DNA of 8,050 nucleotides from an uncultured Parabacteroides sp. GTDB lineage: Bacteria > Bacteroidota > Bacteroidia > Bacteroidales > Tannerellaceae. The notes below the pieces were generated by a model, which made no database searches, was not told the origin of the DNA, and saw only the letters and a list, made by a program, of their open reading frames with translations. The DNA is taken from positions 1-8,050 of the forward strand of contig CAMTPG010000105.1 of the NCBI GenBank assembly GCA_947074335.1. The letters run 5' to 3'. The position numbers and the translations under genes were made by a program. Positions 6,198 through 8,050 of the stretch are shown here, one piece after another (position 1 is the first letter of the stretch; every line of letters starts with the position of its first letter).

Positions 6198-7745
6198 TTA
6201 TTTATTTTTTGATATTTTGAGCCAGAAAGCCGGAATCAATGCCAACAGTAAAACCCAGTATGCAATAAAATTATCATCATTCATACCGCTGATATTTCCT
6301 TCCAGTTCCACATGTTTTATAATCAATTGTTCAGCTACTTTTTCAGCATGGTCAAGTGATGCACTTGCCACATGTTGAATGTAATCGGTCAGTCTGCCAA
6401 TGGTCTGATGATATGTTTCGCCCGAAAAATCAATTTGTTCGCTATAACGTTGAGTATGATAGGTGGTGCGTGTGGTTAACATAAAACTAAAAACAGCAAT
6501 GCCCACACTACCTCCGATTTGTCGCACGATATTGGTTAACCCCGATGCATCGGCAATAAATTCTTTCTTGATATTATTCAGTGAAATAGTAAGTAATGGC
6601 GTAAATAAAATACCCATACCCGCACCACGCAGACAGAGAAACAGAATAACAAACCATTCGGTAGTTAAAAAAGAGAGCTGCGTATTCATGTAAAAACTGA
6701 TAATCATCAGAATTAATCCGGTGAAAATCAGAATGCGGGCATCTATTTTTTGAGACATTCTTCCGGCTATCGGCGATATTATACCCTGAATAATTCCACG
6801 CGGAATAAAAGTCATTCCCGCCTGAGTTGCCGTATACCCTAAATTATCCTGCAGATAAAGTGGCACCAGGAACGTACTGCCGAACATGGCGATACCAAAT
6901 ACAAAAAAGATAATGTTCGAACATAAAAAGATCTTATCCTTGAACAAACGTAAGTTAATGATCGGATGATCCGATCGCAACTCTACGAAAATAAACAGGA
7001 TAAATAAAATGGCCGAAAGCCACATGGATCCCAACACAAGCGGACTGCTCCAACCCTGTGTATTAGTAGATGAATTGACCTGCGATAAACCATATAAAAA
7101 TAAAGGCAGAAATATACTTGATGTAAAGAAACCCGGCACATCGAATTTATTACTGATTGGCAGTTTATATTCTTTCTGAAGTACAATCGTGAGAAATATG
7201 CAGATAATACCGACAGGCACATTCAAAAAGAAAATGTAATTCCAGTTCAGATTATCCACGATAAAACCGCCAATCCAGGGCCCGAAAGAAATGGATGTTG
7301 CAGATGCAATCGACCAGAATCCGAGAGCCAGACCGCGTTGCTCGATCGGAAATGCATTGGTAATGATAGCCATACCAACCGGCATAATCGCTCCACACCC
7401 CAATCCTTCGATAACCCGCCAGAATATCAATTCGTTGATACTGTCTGAATTACCGCACATAAAAGATCCGAATGTGAAAACAATGATCGAAAGTAAATAG
7501 ATCTTTTTAAAACCAAACCGGTCGGCCAGCCAGGCAGCCGCAGGCAAAATACTGGCCATGGCCAGCAGGTAAGCATTTAAAATCCATTCGGCTGTATTAA
7601 TGCTGGTGCCTAATGTTCCCATCATAACGGGCAGACCGGTATTTACAACGGTCGAATCGAGAACCGCCATAAAGGTACCAATCATCACATTCATTAAGAT
7701 GAGCCATTTGTTGGCACCCATTTCCGACTGGCTGGAAATGCTCAT
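6198..7745 (-). CDS. emrB: DHA2-family MFS multidrug exporter (EmrB-like)
   Basis: A 515-residue inner-membrane proton antiporter of the 14-helix DHA2 drug exporter group. Seen directly: helix 1 with LDSTVVNTGLP (29-39), whose acidic D30 is typical of EmrB proteins; motif A LADRFGFKK (73-81) in the loop between helices 2 and 3; motif C SFGPWIGG (153-160) in helix 5; the WNYIFFLNVPVG segment (168-179); and GLTNIVRQIGGSVGIA (402-417), also characteristic of the group. A hydrophilic stretch (about 425-490) precedes the last helix, which ends the protein with a short basic tail. The start ATG overlaps the stop of the upstream adaptor gene as ATGA, and 11 bases separate it from the TolC-like gene. 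That three-gene set implies export across both membranes. Substrates cannot be read from the sequence; the symbol is given by family resemblance. Confidence 0.93.
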   Translation of the reverse strand: MSISSQSEMGANKWLILMNVMIGTFMAVLDSTVVNTGLPVMMGTLGTSINTAEWILNAYLLAMASILPAAAWLADRFGFKKIYLLSIIVFTFGSFMCGNSDSINELIFWRVIEGLGCGAIMPVGMAIITNAFPIEQRGLALGFWSIASATSISFGPWIGGFIVDNLNWNYIFFLNVPVGIICIFLTIVLQKEYKLPISNKFDVPGFFTSSIFLPLFLYGLSQVNSSTNTQGWSSPLVLGSMWLSAILFILFIFVELRSDHPIINLRLFKDKIFLCSNIIFFVFGIAMFGSTFLVPLYLQDNLGYTATQAGMTFIPRGIIQGIISPIAGRMSQKIDARILIFTGLILMIISFYMNTQLSFLTTEWFVILFLCLRGAGMGILFTPLLTISLNNIKKEFIADASGLTNIVRQIGGSVGIAVFSFMLTTRTTYHTQRYSEQIDFSGETYHQTIGRLTDYIQHVASASLDHAEKVAEQLIIKHVELEGNISGMNDDNFIAYWVLLLALIPAFWLKISKNK

Positions 7746-8050
7746 GGTTTAGCTTTTATAATTGAAACCGTGGCCGACATGCCCGAAACCAGACGCGGCA
7801 TGGTATGTGTATCATGTTTGCCGGTAACTTCATCGACAGATATTTTTAAAGGAATACGTTGTGCTACTTTGGTATAATTGCCTGATGCATTATTGGGCGG
7901 AATTAAGGCAAATTCGGATGCTGCATTTGTACCGATATAATAAACTTTACCTCTGAATTCCATGCCCGGAAAGGCATCGAGTGTAAACTTGGCCGGTTGA
8001 TTCAGATAAATATCCTGAAATTTAGTCTCTTCCAGATAAACAGCCACCCA
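7742..8050 (-). CDS. emrA: HlyD/EmrA-family periplasmic adaptor, C-terminal end (cut by window edge)
   Basis: The last 102 codons of a membrane fusion protein that would link the EmrB-like pump to the TolC-like channel across the periplasm. The frame stays open to the window edge, beginning WVAVYLEETKF, so the N-terminal membrane anchor, coiled-coil hairpin and lipoyl domain lie outside. The visible part is the C-terminal beta-barrel and membrane-proximal domain. It carries the typical EmrA pattern: an EETKF..I segment, QPAKFTLDAFPGMEFRGKV, and the signature LIPPNNASGNYTKVAQRIPL. A GTG at 8047 is not the real start, because homology signals continue upstream of it. The gene ends with a TGA that overlaps the transporter's ATG by 4 bases (ATGA), indicating coupled translation. 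The promoter of this operon must lie beyond position 8050. Confidence 0.92.
   Translation of the reverse strand, partial: WVAVYLEETKFQDIYLNQPAKFTLDAFPGMEFRGKVYYIGTNAASEFALIPPNNASGNYTKVAQRIPLKISVDEVTGKHDTHTMPRLVSGMSATVSIIKAKP

Noticed and set aside
6983..7222. A 79-codon minus-strand frame inside the MFS transporter
   Set aside because: It is an out-of-frame reading of the transporter gene and has no independent support.
8045..8047. GTG at 8047 as the start of the adaptor gene
   Set aside because: The frame is open to the window edge and the remaining 101 residues are only the C-terminal domain of an EmrA/HlyD protein.
1..8050. tRNA, rRNA, CRISPR array, insertion sequence or phage element
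   Set aside because: I saw no cloverleaf-like segment, regularly spaced repeats, transposase motifs or flanking target duplications; the genes are ordinary chromosomal operons.

Overview
The window reads as a chromosomal segment of a Bacteroidota bacterium, probably from the order Bacteroidales. Three things point there: the gene order thrA, then a phosphoglycerate mutase-like gene, then thrC; starts preceded by A-rich stretches instead of a clear Shine-Dalgarno sequence; and moderate GC with AT-rich spacers. This is inferred from recognised protein families, not from a database search. All genes lie on the minus strand, so transcription runs from position 8050 towards position 1. I found no convincing plus-strand gene, RNA gene, insertion sequence or CRISPR array.

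Positions 8050 to 4891 hold a tripartite drug-efflux operon. It begins with the C-terminal end of an EmrA/HlyD-type periplasmic adaptor, cut by the window edge. Next comes a complete 14-helix DHA2 (EmrB-like) major facilitator transporter, then a complete TolC-family outer-membrane channel. The adaptor and transporter genes overlap by 4 bases (ATGA), and 11 bases separate the transporter from the channel. Together they would form one inner-membrane to outer-membrane export machine.

Positions 4890 to 4557 (334 bases) hold no conventional gene but are rich in signals. Reading towards thrA there is a chain of tiny overlapping reading frames. The last of these is a 20-residue peptide with four threonines. 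It is followed by two adjacent terminator-like hairpins with T5 tails, then a further hairpin just upstream of the thrA start. This resembles a threonine-operon leader or attenuator. A TTGACA-N18-TAATAT promoter-like pair inside the peptide frame offers a competing reading.

Positions 4556 to 1 hold the threonine operon. It comprises bifunctional aspartokinase/homoserine dehydrogenase (thrA, complete), an alkaline-phosphatase-superfamily protein of the archaeal-type phosphoglycerate mutase family (complete, all seven metal and nucleophile residues present), and threonine synthase (thrC, N-terminal two thirds). ThrA makes homoserine and ThrC uses O-phosphohomoserine. The middle gene sits where homoserine kinase (thrB) is expected, which makes it the most interesting biochemical candidate here.
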